Below the pieces are notes generated by a model, which saw only the letters and a list, made by a program, of their open reading frames with translations, made no database searches and was not told where the DNA came from. From Hyphomonadaceae bacterium (GTDB lineage: Bacteria; Pseudomonadota; Alphaproteobacteria; Caulobacterales; Hyphomonadaceae), in assembly GCA_027485145.1 (NCBI GenBank), contig JAIXRO010000115.1:1-39270 (forward strand): a stretch of DNA of 39,270 bases. The letters are read 5' to 3'. The translations under genes and the position numbers were made by a program. Below, in pieces: positions 1 to 7,737 of this stretch. The stretch's first letter is position 1. Each line of letters opens with the position of its first letter.

Positions 1-1197
1 CTCGGCATCAAGGTCGGCAAGCTGGAACTCGACCTCACCCAGATGATGGCGCAGAAATCGGACGCGGTGGACGGGCTGACGAAGGGCATCGAGTTCCTCT
101 TCAAGAAGAACAAGGTCGAGTACGTCAAAGGGCGCGGCAAGATCCTCGGGCCTGGCAAGGTGGAGGCGACGCTCGCCGAAGGCGGCAGCCGCGTGCTGGA
201 GACGAAAAACATCGTGATCGCGACGGGCTCGGAGCCCGCCACCCTGCCCGGCATCGAGATCGACGAGGAGCGCGTGGTCTCGAACGTCGGTGCACTCAGC
301 CTGAAGGCTGTGCCGAAGAAGCTGGTGCTGATCGGCGCGGGCGTGATCGGCCTCGAGATGGGCTCGGTCTGGGCGCGGCTCGGCTCGGAAGTCACCGTGG
401 TCGAATATCTCGACCGCATCCTGCCGCCGGCCGACGCCGAAGTCGCGAAAGAGGCGGAGCGGACCTTCAAGAAGCAGGGCCTTGCCTTCCGCCTCGGCAC
501 GAAAGTGACGGGTATCGAGAAATCGAAAACCAAACTGAAAGTGAATATCGAACCGGCCAAGGGCGGCGCGGCGGAAGCGCTGGACGCGGACGTCGTGATC
601 GTGGCGATCGGGCGCAAACCGTATACGGAGGGCCTTGGCCTCGAGACCGTGGGCGGCACGACCGACAAGCGCGGCGTGGTCGACGTGATCGATGGCCACT
701 TCAAGGTGGCGAATGGCGTCTGGGCGGTGGGCGACTGTATCCACGGGCCGATGCTGGCGCACAAGGCCGAGGATGATGGCACGGCGGTCGCCGAACTCAT
801 CGCGGGCAAGGCCGGGCATGTGGACTATAACCTGGTGCCGAGCGTTGTGTACACGAACCCGGAAATCGCCTGGGTCGGCAAGAATGAGGAAGAGCTGAAG
901 GCGGCGGGCGTCGAGTACGTGAAGGGCAAGTTCCCCTTCATGGCAAATTCCCGTGCACGGACGAATCACGAGACCTCGGGCTTCGTGAAAATCCTCGCCG
1001 AGAAGGGCACCGACAAGATCCTTGGCGCGCACATGATTGGCGTCGGCGTCGGCGAGATGATTGCGGAGATTGTCGTCGCCATGGAGTTCGGGGCAGCCTC
1101 CGAAGACATTGCGCGCACCAGCCATGCGCACCCGACCCTGTCGGAAGCGGTGCGTCAGGCGGCGATGGGTGTCGAAGGCTGGACGATGCAGATGTAG
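1..1197 (+). CDS. lpdA: Dihydrolipoyl dehydrogenase (E3), 5'-truncated by window edge
   Basis: E3 flavoprotein that reoxidises dihydrolipoamide with NAD+ for the 2-oxoacid dehydrogenase complexes in the cytoplasm. The reading frame is already open at base 1, so the FAD-binding N-terminus with the redox-active CxxxxC lies outside the window. What remains shows the [11 protein letters not shown] segment of the FAD domain, the NAD-binding [17 protein letters not shown] motif, the second FAD motif ([21 protein letters not shown]), and the C-terminal dimerisation domain with the catalytic His-Glu dyad in [12 protein letters not shown]. It ends 13 bases before the stop of a convergent gene, with no visible terminator between them. 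The family call is very secure. Which complex it serves cannot be told without the upstream genes. Confidence 0.97.
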   Translation, partial: LGIKVGKLELDLTQMMAQKSDAVDGLTKGIEFLFKKNKVEYVKGRGKILGPGKVEATLAEGGSRVLETKNIVIATGSEPATLPGIEIDEERVVSNVGALSLKAVPKKLVLIGAGVIGLEMGSVWARLGSEVTVVEYLDRILPPADAEVAKEAERTFKKQGLAFRLGTKVTGIEKSKTKLKVNIEPAKGGAAEALDADVVIVAIGRKPYTEGLGLETVGGTTDKRGVVDVIDGHFKVANGVWAVGDCIHGPMLAHKAEDDGTAVAELIAGKAGHVDYNLVPSVVYTNPEIAWVGKNEEELKAAGVEYVKGKFPFMANSRARTNHETSGFVKILAEKGTDKILGAHMIGVGVGEMIAEIVVAMEFGAASEDIARTSHAHPTLSEAVRQAAMGVEGWTMQM

Positions 1198-1210
1198 CCT
1201 GCGCCAGGTT

Positions 1211-2137
1211 TCAGTGCGGCGCGTCTTTCTCCTGCGGGCGGGACGTCATCTGCGGGTGATTGATCAGGCCGTCCGAGACGCGCGGCTTGCCGGCAAGCGC
1301 GGCAATATCCGGCAGCGCGGCCAGCACGATATCGACGCTGAGCGGGTTGATGCGCTGGTAGAGCGGCGGCATTTCGGAAAAGTCCCAATCCGCCACGCCC
1401 TCTGCGGGGTTCGAGATCACGACCAGGCAGGCATAGTTGATGCCCAGCATGCGCGCATAGGTCATTTCGGTTCCCACACTCATGGTGACCAGATCCCCGC
1501 CCATGAGGCCGATCATCCTGACCTCGGCCACGGTCTCGAACCGCGCGCCGCGCGTCTGAACCAGCACCGCCTCTTCATGCAGGGTGATATCCGAGTTGCC
1601 GCCGCCGCCATGCAGGGCTTCCTGCGTGCGGGCCGTCAGGATGCGGCGCAGATCGGTATCCATGGCCGGCGTATAGCGCGGAACCGGGATGGCGTCCGGA
1701 TCGCGGAAGACTTCCCGCGGGAAGGAAATGGGGCGGTCGATGTTCAGGTCGATGAAGTCGTGCGGGATCGTGTAGTCATAGGTCTTCATCGCCGGATTGA
1801 TGGCGCCGGCCGTCGCCCCGCCGATCGCGTCGGTCACGCCAAGATCATAGAGTGCTAGCCAGGTTTCCTGCCACTTTCCCATGCCGTGACCGTGGACGTA
1901 GTAGAACGGCACGCCATTGGCTTCGCCGTAGCGGATCTCCGGCGAGGTGCCGAGTTTCGTCTCGATCGTGAAGGGCGCGCTCAGCAAGCCTTCGCGGAAC
2001 AGCATCTCGTCATTCATATAGGTGCCGCCGATGATGGCGATGGCAGCTTTGGGTACATCCGGCGCAGCGGCTTCGGACATCGTCGTGCAGCCGGTCAGGC
2101 CAAGCATGACCACGCCGATGATGAATTGCCTGATCAT
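1211..2137 (-). CDS. MTAP/purine nucleoside phosphorylase-like lipoprotein
   Basis: Resembles the PNP/UDP phosphorylase superfamily, closest to 5'-methylthioadenosine phosphorylase. Visible signs are the N-terminal AIIGGTYMND glycine-rich start, a GHGMG phosphate-loop-like segment, GVTDAIGGATAGAINP, and the nucleoside-site stretch GGDLVTMSVGTEMTYARMLG followed by YACLVVISNPAEG. MTAP is normally cytoplasmic. Here residues 1-16 form a signal peptide with a lipobox (LTGC, Cys16), so the protein should be a periplasm-facing lipoprotein. At 308 residues it is close to MTAP length plus the leader. It is a single gene, convergent with lpdA. The fold is seen; substrate and a salvage role in the periplasm are inferred. 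It may instead be a sugar- or nucleoside-binding relative. Confidence 0.8.
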   Translation of the reverse strand: MIRQFIIGVVMLGLTGCTTMSEAAAPDVPKAAIAIIGGTYMNDEMLFREGLLSAPFTIETKLGTSPEIRYGEANGVPFYYVHGHGMGKWQETWLALYDLGVTDAIGGATAGAINPAMKTYDYTIPHDFIDLNIDRPISFPREVFRDPDAIPVPRYTPAMDTDLRRILTARTQEALHGGGGNSDITLHEEAVLVQTRGARFETVAEVRMIGLMGGDLVTMSVGTEMTYARMLGINYACLVVISNPAEGVADWDFSEMPPLYQRINPLSVDIVLAALPDIAALAGKPRVSDGLINHPQMTSRPQEKDAPH

Positions 2138-2408
2138 GATCTGCCTCCAGCCCCGGGATATCCGGGCACGCCTTGATCGACGTCAGTTCACCTGCAACCG
2201 CAACGAAAAATGGAGCACACGCCTGCCTGCCCGGCTCCGCGATACCAAACCGCAGCAGGAAAAATCGCCGATGACCGTCTATTGATCACACAAGGTCGAG
2301 CGGTCTCGAAATGAGCGCGGGCCGCCGTCCGGCGCGCCGCGCGGCGACCACATATTTCACCCGCCTTCATGCTGGACGCCGCCAGCCTGGCCCCTTACTC
2401 TCCCACGC

Positions 2409-2855
2409 ATGTACAAGCATGCTGGCGCCGGATGGAGTATCAGGCCGTTCACCGCGGAGGATGCGGGCGCGTGTCTGGCGATCTTCCGGGACTGCCTGAC
2501 AGACATGCCCTGGCGGGCGCGTAATCGCGGGCAATACCTGATCCTCAGGCGGGCGCTGACGCCGCCGAATGCCTGGGTGGCGGTTGAGCCGGAAGCCGGC
2601 GTGATCGGCTTTCTCACCATCCAGGGCGTGCAGGACTATATCGACCATCTTTTCGTGGACCCGGACTGGCGCTTCTGCGGCGTTGCACGCGGACTGCTGG
2701 AAGTGGCGCGCCAGTCGGCCACCGGCGCGCTGAGCCTCGACGTGGACGAGGAGAATATCGGCGCGCGGCGGGCCTATGAGGCGCTGGGCTGGCAAGTGGT
2801 GGCGAACTCGACCGCCGCAAGCAAGGCGCGCCAGATGCGTCTCGTCAGCCCCTGA
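2409..2855 (+). CDS. GNAT-family N-acetyltransferase
   Basis: A 148-residue protein with the GNAT fold. It has an N-terminal IRPFTAEDAGACLAIF strand-helix, a central strand with IDHLFVDPDWRFCGVARGLLE, which is the acetyl-CoA binding motif A (a degenerate R/QxxGxG/A), and the C-terminal NIGARRAYEALGWQVV motif typical of small-molecule or RimI-like acetyltransferases. The start at 2409 is the only in-frame ATG near the domain edge, with no strong Shine-Dalgarno sequence visible. It lies 2 bases upstream of the helicase gene and is probably co-transcribed and translationally coupled with it. The substrate is unknown. Confidence 0.85.
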   Translation: MYKHAGAGWSIRPFTAEDAGACLAIFRDCLTDMPWRARNRGQYLILRRALTPPNAWVAVEPEAGVIGFLTIQGVQDYIDHLFVDPDWRFCGVARGLLEVARQSATGALSLDVDEENIGARRAYEALGWQVVANSTAASKARQMRLVSP

Positions 2856-2857
2856 GC

Positions 2858-4204
2858 TTGCCCCGCAAGATGCCCCCGACGCCTGAAAGCATTTACGCGG
2901 CGCCCGCCGAATGGGTGGCGCGCGGGGCGGGCGCGCAGGGCAACCTGTTCCTGACCGGGCGGGCGGGCACGGGCAAGACGACATTGCTGCGCAAATTCCT
3001 CAGCGAGGCGGGCGACAAGGCGGTGATCGTGGCGCCGACGGGCGTCGCGGCGATGAATGCCGGCGGGCAGACGATCCATTCCTTCTTCAAGCTGCCGCCG
3101 CGCCTGATCGAGGCGCAGGATGTGCGGCGCCTGCCGAATGCGCGGGTGGTGCGGGCGGTCGATACGGTGGTGATCGACGAGATTTCCATGGTGCGCTCCG
3201 ACATGCTGGACGCGATTGACCGGAGCCTGAAGCTGAACCGCGGATCGAAACGGCCGTTCGGCGGTGTACGGATGATCCTGTCGGGCGATCTGCACCAGCT
3301 GCCGCCGGTGGTATCGAACCAGGAGAGCCCGATCCTGCTGGAGCGGTTTGGCGGGAACTATTTCTTCAACGCACCGGCCTTCAAGGATGCGGAGTTCTCG
3401 CTGCTGGCGCTGAAACACGTGTTCCGGCAGGAAGACCCGCGCTTCCTGGCGCTGCTCGGCGCGCTCCGGTCCGGCCGGGTGACGCCGTCGGACGAGGCGA
3501 CGCTGGCGCGGGTGGTGTCAAAGCGCTCGGCGTCCGAGGCGTCGGAGACGCATGTCGTACTGACGCCAAACAATGCGAACGCCTTCCGCATCAATCAGAC
3601 GCGGCTGGCCGGGCTGAAGGGCGAGCGGAAGGTGTTCCCCGCCGATGTGCAAGGCCAGTTCGACGAGAAGAGTTTTCCGACCGAGTCCGACCTTGAACTG
3701 AAGGTCGGCGCGCGGGTGATGCTGATCCGCAATGATCCGGAAGGACGCTGGGTGAACGGCACGCTGGGGCATGTTGAAGGGTTCGGCGCCAAGAGCGTGA
3801 TCGTGAAGATCGCCGGGCGCGTCTACGAGATCGAGGCGGCAGCGTGGGAGAAGTATCGCTACGATTTCGAGATGGATTCAAAGAAGGTGAAGCGCGAAGT
3901 CGTCGGCACGTTCAAGCAGGTGCCGCTGCGGCTGGCCTATGCCGTGACGATCCACAAGGCGCAGGGCCTGACCCTCGACAATGTGTTCATCGACTTCGAT
4001 TCCGGAATGTTCGCCCACGGACAAGCCTATGTCGCGTTCTCGCGCGCGCGGACACTGGAGGGCCTCGAAATCTCGCGCCCGCTGCGCCCGCGCGACCTGG
4101 TGCTGGACCGCGAAGCCTTTGCCTTTGGCGCGCTCGACACGATCGAGGATACGCCCAATTACCTGCTCGCGAAGTTCCGCAAGGATGAAGGCGCCTTGCT
4201 TTAG
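2858..4204 (+). CDS. Pif1/RecD2-like superfamily 1 helicase
   Basis: ATP-dependent DNA helicase of the Pif1-like SF1B group. Motifs in order: Walker A GRAGTGKT (residues 34-41), the APTGVAAMNAGGQTIHSFF motif Ia region (about 59-77), Walker B VVIDEIS (104-110), motif III GDLHQLPP (143-150), and in the second RecA domain AVTIHKAQGLTLDNV and GQAYVAFSRARTLEGL (motifs V and VI). At 448 residues it is a minimal Pif1 core without accessory domains. The frame can start at TTG 2858, two bases after the preceding stop, or at ATG 2870; I kept the upstream start because of the tight spacing. Its TAG stop overlaps the TAA stop of the convergent RDD gene by three bases. The role in replication-fork or G-quadruplex processing is inferred from the family. 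Confidence 0.93.
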   Translation: MPRKMPPTPESIYAAPAEWVARGAGAQGNLFLTGRAGTGKTTLLRKFLSEAGDKAVIVAPTGVAAMNAGGQTIHSFFKLPPRLIEAQDVRRLPNARVVRAVDTVVIDEISMVRSDMLDAIDRSLKLNRGSKRPFGGVRMILSGDLHQLPPVVSNQESPILLERFGGNYFFNAPAFKDAEFSLLALKHVFRQEDPRFLALLGALRSGRVTPSDEATLARVVSKRSASEASETHVVLTPNNANAFRINQTRLAGLKGERKVFPADVQGQFDEKSFPTESDLELKVGARVMLIRNDPEGRWVNGTLGHVEGFGAKSVIVKIAGRVYEIEAAAWEKYRYDFEMDSKKVKREVVGTFKQVPLRLAYAVTIHKAQGLTLDNVFIDFDSGMFAHGQAYVAFSRARTLEGLEISRPLRPRDLVLDREAFAFGALDTIEDTPNYLLAKFRKDEGALL

Positions 4205-4893
4205 GCGAAGGTCTGGTCGTAGGAGACCGAGGCCTTGCCCTTGGCGCAGACCATGGTGCCTGCGATGAGGTCGTGCAGGCAGCGGCGGTCTGCACGGGCG
4301 AGGCCCATCAGGTAGCTGATGTAGAAGGGCGTGAGTCCCGAAACGAACTTGCCAAGCGTGTTGCGCATGATGATCGCGCCAAGCGAGGGCTTGCCGCCGG
4401 CCTTGTCGGTGACGATGGCGCCGACGGCCAGCTTGCCGAGCGTGGCCTGCAGGGATGAGGCTTCCATGCCGATGGCGTAGGCGAGGCTGCCCAGAACAAG
4501 GAACGTGATGACGCCGATATAGCCGGTCGCGAATTGCGCGTCGGTCAGGCCGGGCTGGGGACCCATGGCGCCGATGATGATCACCAGGGGCACGACGAAC
4601 ACAGCCGCGTCAATGAAGCAGGCGATGACGCGGCGGCCCCAGACGGGTTTGCCAGCGGTCAGCGCGGCCGGGGCAGCGTAGCCCGGGATTTGGCGGGACG
4701 CAGGCGCCGTGGCCGCTGCGGGCGAGCGGCTGCGCTCGGCCTGCAGGAAAGCGAGGGCGTCGGGCGACAGACCGGACTGGGCGGCCGGCGCGGCGCGGCG
4801 GGCCTGCACCGGCGACGGCTTCTTGCCGAAGGCCGGCTGGGGGCTCGCGGGGCCGCCGGCGGAGGTTTTCTTGCCGAATGTGGTGGTCGCCAT
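4201..4893 (-). CDS. RDD-family membrane protein with TFGKK N-terminal repeats (copy 1)
   Basis: A 230-residue protein of two parts. The first ~75 residues are Pro/Ala-rich and probably disordered, carrying TFGKK (5-9), AFGKK (21-25) and a conserved LSPDALAFLQAERSR block. The rest is an RDD domain beginning at AGKPVWGRR, with about three membrane helices (CFIDAAVFVVPLVIIIGAM, GVITFLVLGSLAYAIG, and the region around LGKFVSGLTPFYISYLMG) and the family ending RRCLHDLIAGT. The start at 4893 was chosen because it has a GGAGACCC leader, matches its paralogue, and begins directly with the TFGKK block; the 18 codons upstream do not match. It is a paralogue of the next gene. Function is unknown; some RDD proteins are linked to ion transport, but no evidence here shows that. 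Confidence 0.88.
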   Translation of the reverse strand: MATTTFGKKTSAGGPASPQPAFGKKPSPVQARRAAPAAQSGLSPDALAFLQAERSRSPAAATAPASRQIPGYAAPAALTAGKPVWGRRVIACFIDAAVFVVPLVIIIGAMGPQPGLTDAQFATGYIGVITFLVLGSLAYAIGMEASSLQATLGKLAVGAIVTDKAGGKPSLGAIIMRNTLGKFVSGLTPFYISYLMGLARADRRCLHDLIAGTMVCAKGKASVSYDQTFA

Positions 4894-4918
4894 GTTGGGT
4901 CTCCGTGCTGCAGATGAG

Positions 4919-4948
4919 CCTGGCTGAGAATGTTGAACATCCGGCAAA
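4919..4948 (-). promoter_or_regulatory. Candidate promoter shared by the two RDD genes (copy 1)
   Basis: On the minus strand TTTGCCGGAT lies 45 bases upstream of the ATG. TTGCCG (-35-like) is followed after exactly 17 bases by GCCAGG (-10-like). The second RDD gene has the same TTTGCCGGAT, the same 17-base spacer to GCTAGG and a 46-base distance to its ATG, so the element was duplicated with the gene or is constrained. That it is a promoter is inference. Confidence 0.45.
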
Positions 4949-5018
4949 GGGAGGCGCGCTGGCCGGACCGTTATGGTTGAAATTCCGCTCCGCCTGATTT
5001 ACGATTCAGTGCGGCGCC

Positions 5019-5855
5019 CTAGGCGAACACTTCGCCATAGCCGCCCGACGGCTGGGGCGCGGTGCGCTGACGCACAACAGTGCCGCCGATCATGTCATGC
5101 ACGCAGCGGCGTTCCGGATTGAACAGGCCGACAATGTAGCCCGCGCAGAACGGAATGGCGTTGGCGGCAAAGCGGCCGATGGTGTTGCGCAGGACGACAC
5201 TGCCGAGGGTCGGCTTCTTGCCATCGCGCGACGTGACAACCGCGCCGACCATCAGCTTGCCGAGGGTTGCCTGCAGCGACGAGGATTCCATCGCGATATT
5301 GTAGGCACACTGAGCAACCATGAAGATCAGGGCGAAGCCGAGGATATCCACCGAAGCGGCGACTTCCTGCGGGCTGCCCGGATCGGCGCCGGCATAGGCG
5401 CTGAGCGCCGCGGTGAAGCCGTCATTGAACAGGACGTAGATGAGCACCCAGACGCCGATCTCGTCGACGAGGCGTGCCGCCACGCGGCGGCCCCAGACGG
5501 GCTTTCCGGCATAGGCGTGATGCGAGGGGCGGCGCGGTTCGACATACGGACGCGTCGGCGCTGCGGCTTGCGGTTCAGCCGGCATTGCGGCCGGCTTCGA
5601 AGCGGGTTGGCTGGGCGCCGGCTGGCGATGCGAGGGCATGGGGGCCGCGGCGGACTGGCGAACGGGTTGCTGGGCGGCGGCGACCGGCGGGCGGTTGCGC
5701 TCGGCTTCAAGGAACGCCATCGCCTGGGGCGAGAGACGCTCGGCCTGCGGCGGCGGCGCTGCCCGGCCCGGCACGGGCTGAGCGGTTTTCTTGCCGAAGG
5801 TGGGCTTCGCGCCAGCCGCGCCGGGGGCGCTGTCTCTCTTGCCGAAGGTCGTCAT
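5019..5855 (-). CDS. RDD-family membrane protein with TFGKK N-terminal repeats (copy 2)
   Basis: A 278-residue paralogue of the downstream RDD gene on the same strand. It has TFGKR (3-7), TFGKK (19-23) and LSPQAMAFLEAERNR, then a longer Pro/Ala/Gln-rich linker to about residue 115. The RDD domain starts at AGKPVWGRRVAARLVDE, with helices around GVWVLIYVLF, DILGFALIFMVAQCAYNIAM and FAANAIPFCAGYIVGLF, and ends in RRCVHDMIGGTVV. The segment SSLQATLGKLMVGAVVT is nearly identical to SSLQATLGKLAVGAIVT of copy 1. A gap of 125 bases separates the two coding regions, and each copy has its own promoter-like element. The linker differs far more than the motifs, which suggests that the short blocks are functional. 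Function is unknown. Confidence 0.88.
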   Translation of the reverse strand: MTTFGKRDSAPGAAGAKPTFGKKTAQPVPGRAAPPPQAERLSPQAMAFLEAERNRPPVAAAQQPVRQSAAAPMPSHRQPAPSQPASKPAAMPAEPQAAAPTRPYVEPRRPSHHAYAGKPVWGRRVAARLVDEIGVWVLIYVLFNDGFTAALSAYAGADPGSPQEVAASVDILGFALIFMVAQCAYNIAMESSSLQATLGKLMVGAVVTSRDGKKPTLGSVVLRNTIGRFAANAIPFCAGYIVGLFNPERRCVHDMIGGTVVRQRTAPQPSGGYGEVFA

Positions 5856-5881
5856 GCCGGGGTCTCCCTGTCTGAGGGCAA

Positions 5882-5911
5882 CCTAGCGCAGCAAGCTGAG
5901 TATCCGGCAAA
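5882..5911 (-). promoter_or_regulatory. Candidate promoter shared by the two RDD genes (copy 2)
   Basis: On the minus strand TTGCCG, 17 bases, then GCTAGG, ending about 26 bases before the ATG at 5855. The leader carries GGGAGACCC as the ribosome-binding site. GCTAGG fits the GCTANA-like -10 of alphaproteobacterial housekeeping promoters reasonably well; the 17-base spacing is longer than the Caulobacter consensus. Conserved with the element upstream of copy 1. Confidence 0.45.
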
Positions 5912-5974
5912 AGGCCGCGCGGAAGTTTGCGCGGCCGCGTTAAGGTCTCGTCAGGCACCCGTTGGGGCGCAGGC

Positions 5975-6205
5975 TCAGGCGAGCTTGCGGATCTCTTCGG
6001 CGAGCGTGCGATCCTTGTCGGTGACGATCGTCTCGAGGACGCGCACGCGTTCCTTCAACTTGCCGATCTCGTCGCGCATCGCGGAAACATCGGCCCGGGT
6101 GGTCTCGTCGGCGGCGGAATTGGCGCGGGTTTTCAGGTAGGTCTGATAGACCCCTGCCCCGACGCTGATCGCGACGATGAGCACTACCATCACCAAGGGA
6201 TCCAT
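5975..6205 (-). CDS. Small PspB-like membrane protein with coiled coil (76 aa)
   Basis: One N-terminal membrane helix (residues ~2-18, PLVMVVLIVAISVGAGVY) followed by a charged helix with heptad-like Leu/Val/Ile spacing (ADVSAMRDEIGKLKERVRVL, then ETIVTDKD). The start at 6205 has AGGAGG eight bases before the ATG; the longer frame from 6241 lacks this. The stretch EIGKLKERVRVLETIVTDKD aligns with EIARLKERVRNLEEIITGED of the upstream 66-aa protein, so the two are paralogues. The one-helix-plus-coiled-coil design is that of PspB. It probably shares a transcript with the 66-aa gene 60 bases upstream. A role in envelope stress is inferred. Confidence 0.75.
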   Translation of the reverse strand: MDPLVMVVLIVAISVGAGVYQTYLKTRANSAADETTRADVSAMRDEIGKLKERVRVLETIVTDKDRTLAEEIRKLA

Positions 6206-6265
6206 AGTCTCGTCCTCCTGAACAGAACAAACATGCCCCAACCGGGCGTGGGTGGGAAGTGGGCG

Positions 6266-6466
6266 TCAGAGCCCGTCGAAACCGCGGCGCAGGCGCCAGT
6301 CCTCGCCGGTGATGATTTCCTCGAGATTGCGGACGCGCTCCTTGAGGCGGGCGATCTCGTCATCGCGGGGATCGGGCTCGTAACGGCGCAGGTTGCGGCG
6401 GCGCTGGCCGCGTGTGAGCACCCAGACGAACAGGATGATTGCAAAGACCGGCCACAGGGCACTCAT
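6266..6466 (-). CDS. Small PspB-like membrane protein with PspC-type C-terminal helix (66 aa)
   Basis: Membrane helix at residues 4-18 (LWPVFAIILFVWVLT), a basic stop-transfer (RGQRRRNLRR), then a coiled coil ending EEIITGEDWRLRRGFDGL. That ending matches the C-terminal tail of PspC at 32.3 kb (ERTVTSDEWRLRQEFKDL): D/E-W-R-L-R-x-x-F-x-x-L is shared. The ATG at 6466 has GGGAGG five bases upstream and is preferred over the GTG at 6472. It is the first of a two-gene minus-strand cluster of PspB-like proteins. No psp regulator lies nearby. Membership of a Psp-related stress system is inference from sequence. Confidence 0.75.
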   Translation of the reverse strand: MSALWPVFAIILFVWVLTRGQRRRNLRRYEPDPRDDEIARLKERVRNLEEIITGEDWRLRRGFDGL

Positions 6467-6544
6467 CGTCACCTCCCACTCTTATCGAATATCAATGTGG
6501 GTAAGTTTGGGGGCCGCGCAAGGGGCTTTGCCCAGTAAATTGGA

Positions 6545-7000
6545 TCAGCGGCCCGTGGAGCCAAATCCGCCCGCGCCGCGCTGCGTTTCGTCGAGGGCGT
6601 CCACTTCGCTCCAGGCGAGGCGGGTGACGGGGGCGAGGACGAGTTGGGCGATGCGTTCGCCGCGCTGGATGACGAACGCCTCGGCGCCGAGATTGATCAG
6701 GATGACCTTGATCTCGCCGCGGTAGTCGGAGTCGATGGTGCCCGGCGTGTTGAGGCAGGTGAGGCCCTGCTTGGCGGCGAGGCCGGAACGCGGGCGGACC
6801 TGGATTTCGTAGCCTTCGGGGATGGCCACCGAGAGACCGGTCGGCACCATCGCGCGCTCGCCGGGCTTCAGCGTGACGGGTTCGCCTTCGGGCACGGCCG
6901 CGCGCACGTCCATGCCGGCCGAACCGGAGGTCTCGTAAGCGGGCAACTCAAGGCCCGCGAAATGCGGCAGCGGGCGAACCTGGACAGTGACGGTGCTCAT
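6545..7000 (-). CDS. dut: dUTP diphosphatase
   Basis: Homotrimeric dUTPase that hydrolyses dUTP to dUMP and PPi, keeping uracil out of DNA and feeding thymidylate synthesis. At 151 residues it is standard length. All five family motifs are visible: SAGMDVRA (I), [12 protein letters not shown] (II), [14 protein letters not shown] (III), [10 protein letters not shown] (IV), and the C-terminal glycine-rich [11 protein letters not shown] (V). Start [10 protein letters not shown] at 7000 fits the family; the 18 extra codons upstream have no counterpart. In many alphaproteobacteria dut follows coaBC directly. Here a GIY-YIG-like gene sits between them. Confidence 0.96.
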   Translation of the reverse strand: MSTVTVQVRPLPHFAGLELPAYETSGSAGMDVRAAVPEGEPVTLKPGERAMVPTGLSVAIPEGYEIQVRPRSGLAAKQGLTCLNTPGTIDSDYRGEIKVILINLGAEAFVIQRGERIAQLVLAPVTRLAWSEVDALDETQRGAGGFGSTGR

Positions 7001-7054
7001 CGCCTCCGGGTGCGGAGACTCTGGGGGAGAGTCAAGTATAGTATGGGGCCGCAA

Positions 7055-7642
7055 TCAACGTCGACGCGTTCCAAACAAAAGGCGCAGCATGGATCTTGTG
7101 AGATCGCGACTGGAGTTTCTCGCCGCGGCGTAGACCAATGACCTTCTCAGGAAAGCTTTGTTCGCGCTGAGTCTATCGGCGGTCGCATAGAAGACGAGTG
7201 CCGCAACTCCCAACAAAACGATGCCAATTGCCGGCCAAACCATAACGATGCCGAGCAAAAGTGCGGCTATCGCGACTGCAGGCAGGAACAAGGGGTGCCG
7301 AAGAATTTGGTCCCACTTCGGCGAACGAAGCCCGCCCTGTTCATCGATAATCGTTGGAACCAAAAGGGCGACTTCGCTTGGCTCGATGGCAAAAAATTCT
7401 CGGCGATCGTTGACTCGGACTGAGCGCAGTCTGCGATGCAATACCGCCTCTACCAGTGCCGGATTGTTCACAGGCCAACTGTATCGCAAATTGAACGGCG
7501 TCGGAGAGCTTGTCGACGCAGATAGTTCACGCACCCTTTGGTCAACTGGACGAGTCGTCATGCCGATCTTCACGATACCCGGCATCGACTCATTGGTCAG
7601 GCAGTAAACCCACCCCCCCGTTTCACTCGTTCGGCTGCGCAT
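7055..7642 (-). CDS. GIY-YIG/T5orf172-type domain protein with membrane anchor
   Basis: Residues ~10-95 match the GIY-YIG-like T5orf172/MUG113 type domain: GWVYCLTNESMPGIVKIGMT (YxL...G.VKIG core), RPVDQRVRELSAST, and the family's H-RR-L...V-RREFF ending (VLHRRLRSVRVNDRREFFAI). Residues ~118-150 are two closely spaced membrane helices (PLFLPAVAIAALLLGIVMVW and IGIVLLGVAALVFYA), followed by an Arg-rich tail. The ATG at 7642 has GGAGGACCC before it. By eye the GC content is visibly lower than in both neighbours, and rarer codons (ATA, AGT, TTT) occur, consistent with horizontal gain between coaBC and dut. Nuclease or DNA-binding activity at the membrane is inferred. It is possibly a defence or mobile-element remnant. 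Confidence 0.8.
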   Translation of the reverse strand: MRSRTSETGGWVYCLTNESMPGIVKIGMTTRPVDQRVRELSASTSSPTPFNLRYSWPVNNPALVEAVLHRRLRSVRVNDRREFFAIEPSEVALLVPTIIDEQGGLRSPKWDQILRHPLFLPAVAIAALLLGIVMVWPAIGIVLLGVAALVFYATADRLSANKAFLRRSLVYAAARNSSRDLTRSMLRLLFGTRRR

Positions 7643-7700
7643 GGGTCCTCCGCTATCGAAGCATAAGGTCTATCGCGCATTGGTTGATTCAAGTTGTAAG

Positions 7701-7724
7701 CGGAATTCGAAATTCCGGATTTTT
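7701..7724. other. Perfect hairpin with T-run at the edge of the GIY-YIG insertion
   Basis: CGGAATT-CGA-AATTCCG (7701-7717), with the plus-strand sequence continuing GATTTTT. It lies between the coaBC stop and the GIY-YIG start, in an AT-richer stretch. As an intrinsic terminator it would work for plus-strand transcripts, yet both flanking genes are on the minus strand. It could be a relic of the inserted segment or an attenuating hairpin in a coaBC read-through transcript. Confidence 0.45.
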
Positions 7725-7737
7725 CGAAACGCTTCGC

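Noticed and set aside
2138-2408. Gene in the 271-base gap between the MTAP-like lipoprotein and the GNAT gene
   Set aside because: Only low-complexity or out-of-context frames are present. No promoter or RNA motif stands out.
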